DNA of 64,000 bases, taken from Sinimarinibacterium arenosum (GTDB lineage Bacteria > Pseudomonadota > Gammaproteobacteria > Nevskiales > Nevskiaceae). The notes under the pieces were generated by a model. That model did no database searches and was not told the DNA's origin. It saw only the letters and a list, made by a program, of their open reading frames with translations. Positions 1-8,221 of the stretch are shown here, one piece after another. Each line of letters starts with the position of its first letter. Positions within the stretch are counted from its first letter, which is position 1. The position numbers were made by a program, and so were the translations under genes. The DNA lies in NCBI RefSeq assembly GCF_005047655.1, contig NZ_SUKF01000009.1, forward strand, positions 62,001-126,000, given 5' to 3'.

Positions 1-494
1 CAGGGCGAGTTCGGATGGCACATGGCGGACAACTGCCCGAGCAGAACCAGCAAGCCCTACACGACATGGCGGCAGGGGAGGCCGACATTCTGATCTCGAC
101 AACCATCGTCGAAGTCGGAGTGGATCTCCCTGGTCTGGCTCGCGCGGTAGTGGTTCAGGCGCAGCGGTTCGGCGCCAGCACGTTGCATCAGATTCGTGGC
201 CGTGTCGCACGGGCAGGGGGCCTCGGCTACTGCGATCTCTATGCGCCTGGAGCGGTGCGGCCGAAATCACTGGAGCGCCTGCAGGTGCTGGTGGACTGCA
301 GTGACGGATTCGAGATCGCGCGGCGTGATCTCGCGATTCGCGGGGGTGGGGACGCGACGATCTTCGGGCACCGGCAGAAGGGCAAACGGGCCAACGTGCT
401 TTTTCGTCATCGCACGATCTCAGACACGGTGCAGCAAGAGGCGTCCGAGCGGCTGCAGCTGGAGTGGTTTGGTCAGCGCGGATTCGACGACTGA
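1..494 (+). CDS. RecG-like SF2 helicase, C-terminal part (cut by window edge)
   Basis: The frame is open from the first bases, so the ATG at 15 is internal and the gene starts outside the window. Visible motifs are STTIVEVGVDLPG and QIRGRVARAG, which match helicase motifs V and VI of RecG/Mfd-type superfamily 2 translocases, including the arginine-finger block. The same blocks and the same C-terminal layout occur in the complete gene at 26244-28418, so the two are paralogues. RecG-type enzymes remodel stalled forks and branched DNA. The partner substrate here is unknown. The ATPase lobe with Walker A cannot be checked. Confidence 0.8.
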   Translation, partial: GRVRMAHGGQLPEQNQQALHDMAAGEADILISTTIVEVGVDLPGLARAVVVQAQRFGASTLHQIRGRVARAGGLGYCDLYAPGAVRPKSLERLQVLVDCSDGFEIARRDLAIRGGGDATIFGHRQKGKRANVLFRHRTISDTVQQEASERLQLEWFGQRGFDD

Positions 495-502
495 CTCCAC
501 GT

Positions 503-528
503 GCGGGGCGCTTGTCCAGCAATACCGT
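503..528 (+). promoter_or_regulatory. Class A promoter before the 567 gene
   Basis: GCGGGGCG (503-510), 12 bp, TACCGT (523-528), which runs into CGTCTAAG. It lies 38 bp before the start codon. It is a member of the replicon-wide motif described in the findings. Confidence 0.6.
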
Positions 529-566
529 CTAAGCGTTGGCCCGCTCACTGTTGAATTGGAGGCACC

Positions 567-776
567 ATGTACTTTGAACACACTGCGACCCCCTTGCGCC
601 TGGCCCGCGCCCATTCGTCGCAGCCGTTGTGTCCAAGCTGCACTGCAAAGCTCACGGCGGCCGAGATTGCAGGCGATGACGGTAGTCACGTCTGTACCGA
701 GTGCCGCAAGCACCCGGTGGGACGCCGCATCGTGGCTGAGACTCGCTCGCGCCGGGCCCCCGGCGCCGGGGCGTAG
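567..776 (+). CDS. Small zinc-ribbon-like protein
   Basis: This 69-residue protein has CPSC at residues 22-25 and CTEC at 43-46, a four-cysteine arrangement typical of a zinc ribbon. The start has a good ribosome site (GGAGG, 569 minus about 10 bp). It opens a tightly packed run of small genes (567, 786, 1103, 1422) with gaps of 2-9 bp, so they are probably one transcript from the promoter at 503. I do not recognise the family. A DNA- or RNA-binding accessory role is possible but unproven. Confidence 0.65.
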   Translation: MYFEHTATPLRLARAHSSQPLCPSCTAKLTAAEIAGDDGSHVCTECRKHPVGRRIVAETRSRRAPGAGA

Positions 777-785
777 GGGTAGCCG

Positions 786-1100
786 GTGGGCATCGACAAT
801 GTCGGCAGTGCGTATTGCCGTCACTGCGGTGCGCGCTTGCGCCTGTTCACCATTTTCAATCGCGACATGCAGGGCTTGTGCAAAGCGTGGCGGAGTCGGC
901 ACGAGCGTGTATGCGCGCGGCGGACGCCCGCGGAACGGCGCAAATGGGCACGCAAATACGAAGGGAAGGACCACGACGAAAGCGCGCTCGTTGTCGACAT
1001 GGAACATCCCGGGTTTCGCGATCTTGAGGTTCCGGCGCCCAATGACTCTGGAGGGCCCCAACGAACACATTCCGCGCATGCGCGCGACGATGGGAGGTAG
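786..1100 (+). CDS. Small cysteine-containing protein of unknown function
   Basis: A 104-residue protein read from a GTG start 9 bp after the previous stop, which suggests translational coupling. Cysteines 11, 14, 32 and 43 (CRHCG then two single Cys) could bind zinc. The rest is basic in the middle and low-complexity at the C-terminus. The assignment rests on operon position, the tight 2-bp gap to the next gene and the cysteine pattern. Function is not recognised. Confidence 0.55.
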   Translation: MGIDNVGSAYCRHCGARLRLFTIFNRDMQGLCKAWRSRHERVCARRTPAERRKWARKYEGKDHDESALVVDMEHPGFRDLEVPAPNDSGGPQRTHSAHARDDGR

Positions 1101-1102
1101 CA

Positions 1103-1417
1103 ATGGAGATGCACGACGAGATGATGTTGGACTACCCGCCGAGCCTCGCGGCGGCAAAGCAGTTGGGCGAGGTGCCGGCTGGCTTTGCGTTCTTTGAATT
1201 CGAGTGTCTGGGGGACCGCCCAGAAGAATTTACGGTTATGAAGGTTACGGGCGCGGTGTTTCGGGAAGCAAAGACCGGAAAAAACAAGGGGCGCAGGACT
1301 GTCGCCATTCCTGGCACAGAGCGCACGGTCTACGTCACTGCAGAGGCGATTCGTGATGCAACGCCGGCGGGGTATGGCGATGCCTTCCGCGCCAAGCTTG
1401 CAGCTGCCACGGAGTAA
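1103..1417 (+). CDS. Hypothetical protein, 104 aa
   Basis: The start at 1103 follows a strong GGGAGGT ribosome site. The protein has a mixed alpha/beta composition (AGFAFFEFE near residue 26, a Lys-rich stretch KTGKNKGRR near 59-67, then a hydrophilic helix). No known motif is visible. It sits third in the 567-1634 operon. The small basic patch could contact nucleic acid, but this is only a guess. Confidence 0.6.
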   Translation: MEMHDEMMLDYPPSLAAAKQLGEVPAGFAFFEFECLGDRPEEFTVMKVTGAVFREAKTGKNKGRRTVAIPGTERTVYVTAEAIRDATPAGYGDAFRAKLAAATE

Positions 1418-1421
1418 GGAC

Positions 1422-1634
1422 GTGAATCACTCAGAGGGGACTGCGATCGAGTTCCGATTTGTTGAGTACAACGAAACTCGGGCGCTTCGGGATAAGGAAG
1501 CCGCGCGTGTTGTGGTTATCCAAAGAGGCGCGGAACACTGGCTCTGGATGAGCAAGGCCGATATTGAATCGAACATGAAGACGTTTGGGCGCCACCCTGA
1601 ATTGGTGAAGGCTCACGCGGCATACAAGTTCTAA
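1422..1634 (+). CDS. Hypothetical protein, 70 aa
   Basis: I chose the GTG at 1422, preceded by AAGGA and only 4 bp after the previous stop, rather than an ATG further upstream that would overlap the preceding gene deeply. The protein contains FRFVEYNETRALRDKEAARV and HWLWMSKADIESN, giving a compact alpha/beta domain. I do not recognise the family. Confidence 0.55.
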   Translation: MNHSEGTAIEFRFVEYNETRALRDKEAARVVVIQRGAEHWLWMSKADIESNMKTFGRHPELVKAHAAYKF

Positions 1635-1679
1635 CGATGGGTAGTGTCGAAGTCGTGAATCCATGAGCGAGAAGAAACC

Positions 1680-2267
1680 ATGACCACCGTTGAAATCAAA
1701 GTGACGCGTGAACTGTTTCGTTTTCACAGTCAGCAAGAGTGGGTGAACAAAGCCCGTAGCTGGTATGCCAGCTGCGGGGTGCCCAAGGGGATGTACATCA
1801 CTGTGGATGCCAACGGCCACATCATGCACCGTGGCCAGTGCTTCGAGGCAGCGACCGCCGCCAACGCGTACCCGGTCACGGTTTACGAGTTGGCGACGAA
1901 CTGGGAGTACCGGCCTGACCCGGCTCCGGTCACAGCCAGCGCGGACGATGGCACCCACGACCCGCTGCAGGCCGCACACAGGCCGGGGATCGAGCCCCAA
2001 CGCTCCGAACCGGGGGCGCTCGCCGTCGGGCCGGGTGTGCTGGTCGGGAGGGCAACTGGCTGGGCCTGGGCGCAGAACCACGATGCCAAAGAGTGGAGCG
2101 GCGACTTCAGCACGCGCGCGGAAGCCGTGGGCGAACTCTTGGCCGCGCATCCACTCGGCGGCTGGGTCTGCCAGACCCGAGACGTGACCGCAGATGACCA
2201 GTGTCCTGCCGGAGAGGATTGGACGTTCGTGTGTGTGCCTGGCACGGCGGAGTTCGTGAGCCGGTAA
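1680..2267 (+). CDS. Hypothetical protein, 195 aa
   Basis: The start is preceded by GAGAAG 6 bp upstream. The N-terminal part (to about residue 80) is a compact aromatic-rich domain (TRELFRFHSQQEWVNKARSW). A Pro/Ala/Gly-rich linker follows, then a second small domain with GWAWAQN and WVCQTRD. The repeated Trp residues and two-domain layout are distinctive, but no catalytic motif is seen. Function unknown. Confidence 0.6.
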   Translation: MTTVEIKVTRELFRFHSQQEWVNKARSWYASCGVPKGMYITVDANGHIMHRGQCFEAATAANAYPVTVYELATNWEYRPDPAPVTASADDGTHDPLQAAHRPGIEPQRSEPGALAVGPGVLVGRATGWAWAQNHDAKEWSGDFSTRAEAVGELLAAHPLGGWVCQTRDVTADDQCPAGEDWTFVCVPGTAEFVSR

Positions 2268-2340
2268 GCGTTTGCCGAGAAGCAAGGCTCGCACAGAACT
2301 CGGTTCCGGACAGGGTCCGTGTCTGTCGGGGACCACCGTT

Positions 2341-2366
2341 GCGGGGCCCCCATGCGCCCGTAGGGT
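2341..2366 (+). promoter_or_regulatory. Class A promoter of the methyltransferase-helicase gene
   Basis: GCGGGGCC (2341-2348), 12 bp, TAGGGT (2361-2366) followed by GAAG. It is 26 bp before the start at 2393. Confidence 0.7.
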
Positions 2367-2392
2367 GAAGTCTCATCCCGCAGGAAGCTGCT

Positions 2393-5300
2393 ATGTCCAC
2401 CTGGTACACCCCGATGACCACCCGCACCAGCGCGGGCCAGCGAGTTCCCAAAGCTGGAGGTCTGTCAGAGCTGGCCGCGCGGCGCGTTGCGCACCAGGGA
2501 CAATTCTTCACCCCGACGGACGTTGCTGCGGTCATGTGGGAATTGGCTCTGACTGCCTTCGGGGATGAGGCCAATACCGGTCTGCACATCCTCGACAACA
2601 GCGTCGGCTCGGGCCGATTGCTGCAGTTCGCGCGCGCTCAGGATTCGGTGTATGGCTGCGACATCGACGCCGACACGCTGCGCGCCCTCGGCGATGCCAT
2701 GGAGGCCGGCGGCGTCAAGCACGATCTCCTCGCTGTCGGCATGGAGAACGTGGCGGCCGAGGGCATGGATGTCGCGCTGATCAACCCGCCATTCAGTCTG
2801 CACCTTGAGAGCCCCCGGCTCACCGCCTATCCCTGCTGCGCTTACGGCAAGTTCGGACCTTCAACAGCGGCGCTGTCTCATTGGTACTCGCTCTATCAGG
2901 CCATGGCCGCCTCGCGTGCGGTGATCGCCCTACTGCCGTCGAGCGTTGTCGACCAGCTCAACGAGCATCCGGAGATCGAGCGGGCGCTACACGCGGTTGT
3001 CCGCCTGCCGGTGAGCACTTTTGTGAACGAAGGCGCAGAAGTATCGACGGTACTCCTCGCGCTTGGGGCGCCGCGCCCTCAGGGCAGATCCGTGCGTATC
3101 GGCACTCTGGATGAGGCGCGCGCGCAGACTGCCGCATTCGCTCCGGCGCCGCTCCCGGAAGGCATGCGCCCGCCGACGCGGTTCGCATCGCTCAGCGTCC
3201 GTACTGGGGCGCCCACAATCACCGGGCCCGTCACCGGCGATGACCGCGTGCGCATCTATCGCTCCGGCCGCAACATCAAGTTCCGCTTCGCGTGCGCGTT
3301 CACGCATGCGCGAGTCATCAACGCCGTGCTTGAAAGTCCGCTCGGCTTCCGCAACCACCTCCAGAATCGTTACCCCGCAGGCATCGAATACCGGGGCTCA
3401 GCTCGCTTGCTGACCGAGGTACTGCTGTGCGGTACCACGCCCACTGAATACCTGGATCGTCTGTGCGCCATCATTCGCGCGGTGGACGGCATCCCCGAGC
3501 CCGATCGCGACCTGCTCGGATACCTGGCCCGCCGCTGGCGTGCGGTGCAGGTGGAAAGGACTCCGTTGCAGCGCACCATCTACGATCCGGACGGCGAGCA
3601 TAGCCGCGCGTCGCTTGATGGCGCCTGCGTCACGGTCGTCAAAACGCACCTGTGCGACCCGGCGTCGTTCTCCTCGCCGCTCGCGCGTGCCGGTCAGGAT
3701 GTGACGCTTGTTCGTGTCTCGGACTGCGAGCTCGAGCGCTATCGCTATTCGCTGGCGCCGAACATGCCGCCCCTGTCTGTGGACCAGCTCCGCGAGTTGG
3801 TGCAGCTGCCCGCAATCTCTTCGGGGGCGGAGTGGGTTCAGATCGAAGCCGGGCGCGCGGCTGCGTTCCCCGAACGCGCCGCGGCCATCGATCGCCGACT
3901 GTCTCAGGCCGGCGCCGATCCCTGGCTCGGTGGCTGGAAGTTCCAGCGTGATGATGTGATCGAACTGTGCATGACGCGCGGGGCAATCGCAGGACACCTG
4001 ATGGCCCTCGGCAAGTCGCGTATCGCAGCCGGCTGCTGCCTGGCCGGCGGGCAGCACAACGCCATCGTTGTTGAGGCCGGACTCGTCCCGGAGATGCTTG
4101 CGCAGTTCAAAGAGTTCGGGCTGCCGAGCGATCAGTACAAGGTGATTCGCAAACTCGGGGACCTGGAGGATCTGCGTCGCATCAATCTGATTTCGTATAA
4201 CACGCTGCGCAAACCCATTGGCAAAGGCTCGCGGGTCACTTTTGCAGCGCGACTGCGCCGTCGGTTCCACACCGTCTGCGCCGACGAAGGCTCGGTGCTG
4301 TCGCACACCGACACGGCGCAAACGCAGGCGCTACACCGGCTCTCAGCTACGCGCCGCATTGCCCTGGACGGCACCCCGATCGCGAGCTATCCGCGCAACG
4401 TTCTGCCGATGGTGTGCTGGGCCAGCCGCGAAGGCACGGCCTCACAGCCCTACGGCATGCGCAGCGCCTACATCACCGGCGAGCTGTTCTCATCGGCGTA
4501 TAGCGCGGAACGCGGCATTGACCGCTTCCGGGAACAGTTCGTGGTCACCGAATGGGTCACGCATCAGTTCGAGGATGACCTGCAGTCGGGCGGAAAGCGT
4601 GAGATTCCGAGCCTTGCCAATCTGGACCTCTACCGCCAGTTCATCGGTCGGCACATTCTGCGCCGCGTATGGGGCGAACCCGCTGTCGAGGCCCACGTCA
4701 GCATGCCGAAGCCGGAGTGCTCGACCGTCGAGGTGGCGTGGGATTCGGATCACCTGGAGACGTATGTCGCCACGGCGGAAGACTTCGTGGATTGGTGGAA
4801 GGCTCAGCGCCCAGACGTCCCCGGGCAGAAACTGAATCTTGTGTCGGTTCTGCTGCGCCTCGGTGCAGCCTGTCGGGCCGCCAGCATCCCGCAAGACCTC
4901 AAGGGCCCGCATGCGTGGACGGGTGGGCTGACGTCGAAGCAGCGGTGGTGCGTCGACACCCTGGAGAATCTGCACGCCGATGGCGGCACCGTGCTGTGCT
5001 TTTTCGAGAGCCCGCTCTGCGCTGCCCTGGTGGGTAGTGCGCTGCGCGCGCGGGGGGTCGATGCGCTGGAATTCACGGGGCTATCGAGCCCTACCCAACG
5101 AACGACGGCGCTGGACACAGACTTCCGCACCGGAAAGACCCGAATCATCCTGATGACCTTCGGCGTCGGTGCGCGCGGTCTCAACCTTCCCCAGGCGAGT
5201 CATGTTGTCTTCTACGACCGCATGTGGACACCTCGACAAGAAGAACAAGCGATGTACCGCGCCCTGCGTGTCGGGCGCAAAGGCGTGTTGAAGGTGATTT

Positions 5301-5527
5301 ATGCACACCTCACCGGCAGCGTCGACCTCTACAAGGCACAAATGGTCGCCTTCAAGCAGGACACTTCGAATGCCGGGCTGGACTTCGCTACGCCTGAGTT
5401 CTCGCCGTCCGACTTCGAGCACTGGATGACGATTCTGGACAACTTCTGCCAGTCGATCGGCAAAGCTCGGATCGAGTTGCGGCGGGCGCGGAACGATGCG
5501 GGCGCGGGGCGCCTGCTCGCGGCATAG
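2393..5527 (+). CDS. Fused DNA methyltransferase and SNF2-type helicase
   Basis: A 1044-residue protein. The N-terminal part has the SAM-binding motif DNSVGSGRL (residues 68-76) and the adenine-methyltransferase motif NPPF (131-134). The C-terminal half has a DEGS box near residue 630 and the helicase block GVGARGLNLPQASHVVFYDR with QEEQAMYR at about 924-956, typical of SNF2-like translocases. This architecture is known from phage and plasmid proteins thought to protect or modify DNA against host restriction (P1 DarB-like proteins). A classical Walker A is not obvious to me, so helicase activity is uncertain. It has its own class A promoter, and CAGGAAG serves as ribosome site. The role in anti-restriction is inference. 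Confidence 0.75.
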   Translation: MSTWYTPMTTRTSAGQRVPKAGGLSELAARRVAHQGQFFTPTDVAAVMWELALTAFGDEANTGLHILDNSVGSGRLLQFARAQDSVYGCDIDADTLRALGDAMEAGGVKHDLLAVGMENVAAEGMDVALINPPFSLHLESPRLTAYPCCAYGKFGPSTAALSHWYSLYQAMAASRAVIALLPSSVVDQLNEHPEIERALHAVVRLPVSTFVNEGAEVSTVLLALGAPRPQGRSVRIGTLDEARAQTAAFAPAPLPEGMRPPTRFASLSVRTGAPTITGPVTGDDRVRIYRSGRNIKFRFACAFTHARVINAVLESPLGFRNHLQNRYPAGIEYRGSARLLTEVLLCGTTPTEYLDRLCAIIRAVDGIPEPDRDLLGYLARRWRAVQVERTPLQRTIYDPDGEHSRASLDGACVTVVKTHLCDPASFSSPLARAGQDVTLVRVSDCELERYRYSLAPNMPPLSVDQLRELVQLPAISSGAEWVQIEAGRAAAFPERAAAIDRRLSQAGADPWLGGWKFQRDDVIELCMTRGAIAGHLMALGKSRIAAGCCLAGGQHNAIVVEAGLVPEMLAQFKEFGLPSDQYKVIRKLGDLEDLRRINLISYNTLRKPIGKGSRVTFAARLRRRFHTVCADEGSVLSHTDTAQTQALHRLSATRRIALDGTPIASYPRNVLPMVCWASREGTASQPYGMRSAYITGELFSSAYSAERGIDRFREQFVVTEWVTHQFEDDLQSGGKREIPSLANLDLYRQFIGRHILRRVWGEPAVEAHVSMPKPECSTVEVAWDSDHLETYVATAEDFVDWWKAQRPDVPGQKLNLVSVLLRLGAACRAASIPQDLKGPHAWTGGLTSKQRWCVDTLENLHADGGTVLCFFESPLCAALVGSALRARGVDALEFTGLSSPTQRTTALDTDFRTGKTRIILMTFGVGARGLNLPQASHVVFYDRMWTPRQEEQAMYRALRVGRKGVLKVIYAHLTGSVDLYKAQMVAFKQDTSNAGLDFATPEFSPSDFEHWMTILDNFCQSIGKARIELRRARNDAGAGRLLAA

Positions 5528-5563
5528 GGTTGGCAGACCACATAGTCGGGAACCCAGGTTGCC

Positions 5564-5872
5564 ATGTTTGCAAAAGAAGACTGCCTTGATGCCGTCGTTC
5601 ACATCGTCGACGAGCACTGCACGATTTACCCGCGGCGACGTGCCGCTCCGATCGTCACCCGCGTGCTGGGGCGGCGCGTAGCCGACGGCGTAGAGTCGAT
5701 CTATCTGGATCGCATGGTGCATGAGCCGCATCACACCCACGTGGCCGACTACCGCGTGAGCGGTGCTGTCACGACGATTCTGCAACGTCCTTATGGCCTC
5801 GCGCTGACTCCGGCACCCGCCGGCGCCTGCCCCCAAGAACTGAGCGGTACCGATGCCGAAGCCGAAGCTTGA
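5564..5872 (+). CDS. Hypothetical protein, 102 aa
   Basis: It lies 36 bp after the methyltransferase-helicase and is probably co-transcribed with it. The N-terminal 80 residues form an alpha/beta-like domain rich in His and Val (DAVVHIVDEH, MVHEPHHTHVADYRV). The tail is Ala/Pro-rich and acidic and overlaps the next gene by 20 bp. No recognised motif. Similar coding quality to its neighbours. Confidence 0.5.
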   Translation: MFAKEDCLDAVVHIVDEHCTIYPRRRAAPIVTRVLGRRVADGVESIYLDRMVHEPHHTHVADYRVSGAVTTILQRPYGLALTPAPAGACPQELSGTDAEAEA

Positions 5873-6104
5873 CTCAACGCCTGGTGGGCGACTGTTGACC
5901 TTCGGCGGCCTGAGCTTGACCCTTGCTGAGTGGGCAAAGCGAATGGATCTCGCAGAGGGGACGCTACGCAATCGCATCAACAAGATGGGGCAGGACCTTG
6001 CCCTGAGCACACCGAAGCGCAGCCTCAGTGAGGCGGGGCGCAAGGGCGGGGCCAAGTGGCGCGCACAGTCTCGGTCGCCTTGGCCTGCGTCCAACGACGG
6101 ATAG
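5853..6104 (+). CDS. Small helix-turn-helix-like protein
   Basis: This 83-residue protein has LSLTLAEWAKRMDLAEGTLRNRI (about residues 19-41; shortened here by meaning: a Leu-rich helix, then WAKRM, then GTLRNRI), which looks like a homeodomain-type helix-turn-helix as found in small phage and plasmid DNA-binding proteins. A basic tail follows. It overlaps the end of the preceding gene. It could regulate this gene group; its operator is unknown. Confidence 0.55.
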   Translation: MPKPKLDSTPGGRLLTFGGLSLTLAEWAKRMDLAEGTLRNRINKMGQDLALSTPKRSLSEAGRKGGAKWRAQSRSPWPASNDG

Positions 6105-6250
6105 GCGGGTTATGTCGCAGCCCGCCGTCTATTCCAGTGCAACTGGAGGGCATCGAAGCCGCGATGAAAGCTCCACGGCTCTCTCGGAGCCAGGCGGGCG
6201 CACGGGGCGCCTTTTCCGGGCGACGCACGCGCTGGGTCTGACGGCCCGTT

Positions 6251-6276
6251 GCGGGGCGCGTCCCCTCGGATACGGT
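6251..6276 (+). promoter_or_regulatory. Class A promoter before the 6301 gene
   Basis: GCGGGGCG (6251-6258), 12 bp, TACGGT (6271-6276), 24 bp before the start. The stretch 6105-6250 otherwise shows no gene. Confidence 0.7.
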
Positions 6277-6300
6277 GGACCTCATTAACCGGGGATGGAC

Positions 6301-6690
6301 ATGAGCGCGTCGCCAGACATCGTCAGGGCCACAAACTTCATTGAGTTGCGTCGCTCGGTGGCGGGGCAGTCGATACACACGATCGTGATGGAAGTTCGCG
6401 AGACCCTGCGGGATGGATTTGTGCTGCTCAGTATGAGCACGGGGGGGCGAGCGTTGCCGGATAGCGGTGCGCCTAGCGTTTGGGAGCCCGCCCGAGGGAG
6501 CTACAGCGCTTGCGTTTCTCGGGCGTTGGCGATATTGGACGCGTTACATCTGCGCGGATTCGCGCGCCTGGCGCCGCGGGTGCTGGAAACATCGCCGATC
6601 GACGGGGCGCGCTTCGTGTCCTTCGAGGAAATGCAGGCCGCGCGGCATGAGCCCATTCGCGCATGGGAGCGAAATGCGCTGTTTGGCTGA
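6301..6690 (+). CDS. Hypothetical protein, 129 aa
   Basis: I chose ATG 6301 (GGGGA 5-9 bp upstream) over the ATG two codons earlier, which sits too close to the ribosome site. The protein begins with a beta-rich half (FIELRRSVAGQSI, GFVLLSMSTGGRA) and ends with a helical half. No motif is recognised. It is a single-gene unit: its own class A promoter precedes it and a clear terminator hairpin follows at 6915. Confidence 0.55.
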   Translation: MSASPDIVRATNFIELRRSVAGQSIHTIVMEVRETLRDGFVLLSMSTGGRALPDSGAPSVWEPARGSYSACVSRALAILDALHLRGFARLAPRVLETSPIDGARFVSFEEMQAARHEPIRAWERNALFG

Positions 6691-6914
6691 GTCTGGCGAT
6701 TTGTCTTTCCCGCCTGCTCGGGGTATTTGTTGGTCTGGTTTTGTGAACCCCGCTCCCGAGGGGACATATCGGAGGCCCAGCCGTTTGGTGGCTAACCTGC
6801 GGCAGACAGTGAGGGTGCCTATTCCGTTCGCGCCACTTCGGTGAGCGCGGAGGCGAATCTCCAAACGCCCAGGGCTGACCGGTGGTTCCGACTGATCCGG
6901 ACAGTTGGCAGACG

Positions 6915-6938
6915 GCCCCATCTCGTATGGGGCTTTTT
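6915..6938 (+). terminator. Rho-independent terminator
   Basis: Perfect 7-bp stem GCCCCAT / ATGGGGC with a 5-base loop, followed directly by TTTTT. It lies between the 6301 gene and the class A promoter at 6969. No gene is seen in the remaining 6691-6968. Confidence 0.8.
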
Positions 6939-6968
6939 GCCTTTGTGCTGTCGATCGGCACCATACTC

Positions 6969-6994
6969 GCGGGGCCCTGCCTGGAGCGTAGGGT
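6969..6994 (+). promoter_or_regulatory. Class A promoter of the DNase-like gene
   Basis: GCGGGGCC (6969-6976), 12 bp, TAGGGT (6989-6994), 31 bp before the start at 7026. Confidence 0.7.
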
Positions 6995-7025
6995 GTCGCC
7001 CCGGACCCTCCATCAAGGACACTAC

Positions 7026-8123
7026 ATGCGCGCTCTCAGCGTCGTCGTACTCTTTCTGCTCGCTGCCTGCGCGCCGACACAGGCGCCCGAGAGTGAGCGC
7101 GCGCGCACGCAGCAGGTAACGCCCGGCAATGTCCGCATCGGCGCCTTCAACATGCAGAATTTCGGCCCCACAAAAAGTGGGAACCCGACGACCGTGAATT
7201 ACTTCGCCAAAGTTGTTCTCGAGTACGACGCCTTGGTGCTCCAGGAGATCGAGGATGCGTCGGGCGACGCGCCCGCGGTATTGCTCCACGAGGTCAATCG
7301 CATCTCCTCGCATCGTTATGAGCTGTCCCTGTCACCACGCCTGGGGCGCACCTCGGCGAAGGAGCAGTACGCCCTGATTTACCGCCCGGATCGCCTCTCG
7401 CTGCTGGCGGGGCAGTTGATCGCTGATCCCGAAGATGAGTTCGAGCGTGACCCGTTCGCGTTCACGATCCAGCATGACGGAATGAGCTACGGACTGATCG
7501 CCTTGCACGCAAAGCCCGATGACGCGGTGCGCGAGATCGATCAAGTCGCATTTGCGTACGACGCCTTTCGCAACGCGACCGGCATCGACAGCGTGATGAT
7601 TGTGGGAGATCTGAACGCCGATTGCAGTTACGCCAGCGACGCAGAGTTGCAGGCTACAGCGCTGTGCTCCGACACGCGGTTCAGTTGGCTGATCCCGGAC
7701 GGCGCCGATACCACCACCGGCACCACCGACTGCGCCTATGACCGCCTGGTCGTACGGGGGCCGATGGCCATGCGGCTGCTCGCGCCGGCGGTCTACCGCT
7801 TCGACCAGCACCTCGGCATCAGCGGGGGTTCGCTGTCGGATCACTACCCCGTTGAGGTCGAGCTTGGCTCGTCGGGTGGCGACTACTCGGGTTTCACCTG
7901 CGCGCCGCAAGCGGGTATGGCCGAGAGTCCGTATGAGCAACGCTCGCTGGGCCGGAACAGTTTCGCATCCACAAGCGGGTCGGGAGGCTCCAGTAGCGGC
8001 GGGTCTGGCGGCACCGCGTGCTGCCGCACCTGTTCGACGGGCAAGGCGTGTGGGGACTCGTGCATCTCGCGCGACAGCACCTGCCATGTTGCGCCCGGGT
8101 GCGCGTGCAACGCTGGAGGGTAG
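7026..8123 (+). CDS. Secreted DNase I-like lipoprotein with Cys-rich tail
   Basis: The 365-residue product begins with a lipoprotein signal (hydrophobic run ending LLAAC, Cys at about 15), so it should be lipid-anchored in the envelope. The body has the endonuclease/exonuclease/phosphatase fold motifs: FNMQNFG, LVLQEIED (metal-binding Glu), ALIYRP, ALHAKP, IVGDLNADC (catalytic Asp/Asn) and LSDHYPVE (final Asp-His). A Gly/Ser linker near residue 320 leads to a compact Cys-rich tail (CCRTCSTGKACGDSC, then CxC) seen at the end of some secreted nucleases. The start at 7026 is set by the AAGGA ribosome site and the promoter lying just upstream. Nuclease activity is inferred from motifs. Confidence 0.8.
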   Translation: MRALSVVVLFLLAACAPTQAPESERARTQQVTPGNVRIGAFNMQNFGPTKSGNPTTVNYFAKVVLEYDALVLQEIEDASGDAPAVLLHEVNRISSHRYELSLSPRLGRTSAKEQYALIYRPDRLSLLAGQLIADPEDEFERDPFAFTIQHDGMSYGLIALHAKPDDAVREIDQVAFAYDAFRNATGIDSVMIVGDLNADCSYASDAELQATALCSDTRFSWLIPDGADTTTGTTDCAYDRLVVRGPMAMRLLAPAVYRFDQHLGISGGSLSDHYPVEVELGSSGGDYSGFTCAPQAGMAESPYEQRSLGRNSFASTSGSGGSSSGGSGGTACCRTCSTGKACGDSCISRDSTCHVAPGCACNAGG

Positions 8124-8167
8124 GTGCGCGGCCTCAGGCCGCTGGCGGTGTCTAGGAGATACACCTT

Positions 8168-8194
8168 GCGGGGCGCGCTGCGTCCCGATTGGGT
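8168..8194 (+). promoter_or_regulatory. Class A promoter of the 5' nuclease gene
   Basis: GCGGGGCG (8168-8175), 13 bp, TTGGGT (8189-8194), 27 bp before 8222. The -10 half is weaker than in other sites. Confidence 0.5.
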
Positions 8195-8221
8195 GGTGTC
8201 ACTTGCCCGGCGAGACTGATC

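Noticed and set aside
420-1157. Long minus-strand open frame
   Set aside because: It mirrors the plus-strand small-gene operon, has no ribosome site or known motif, and lies opposite genes with good starts.
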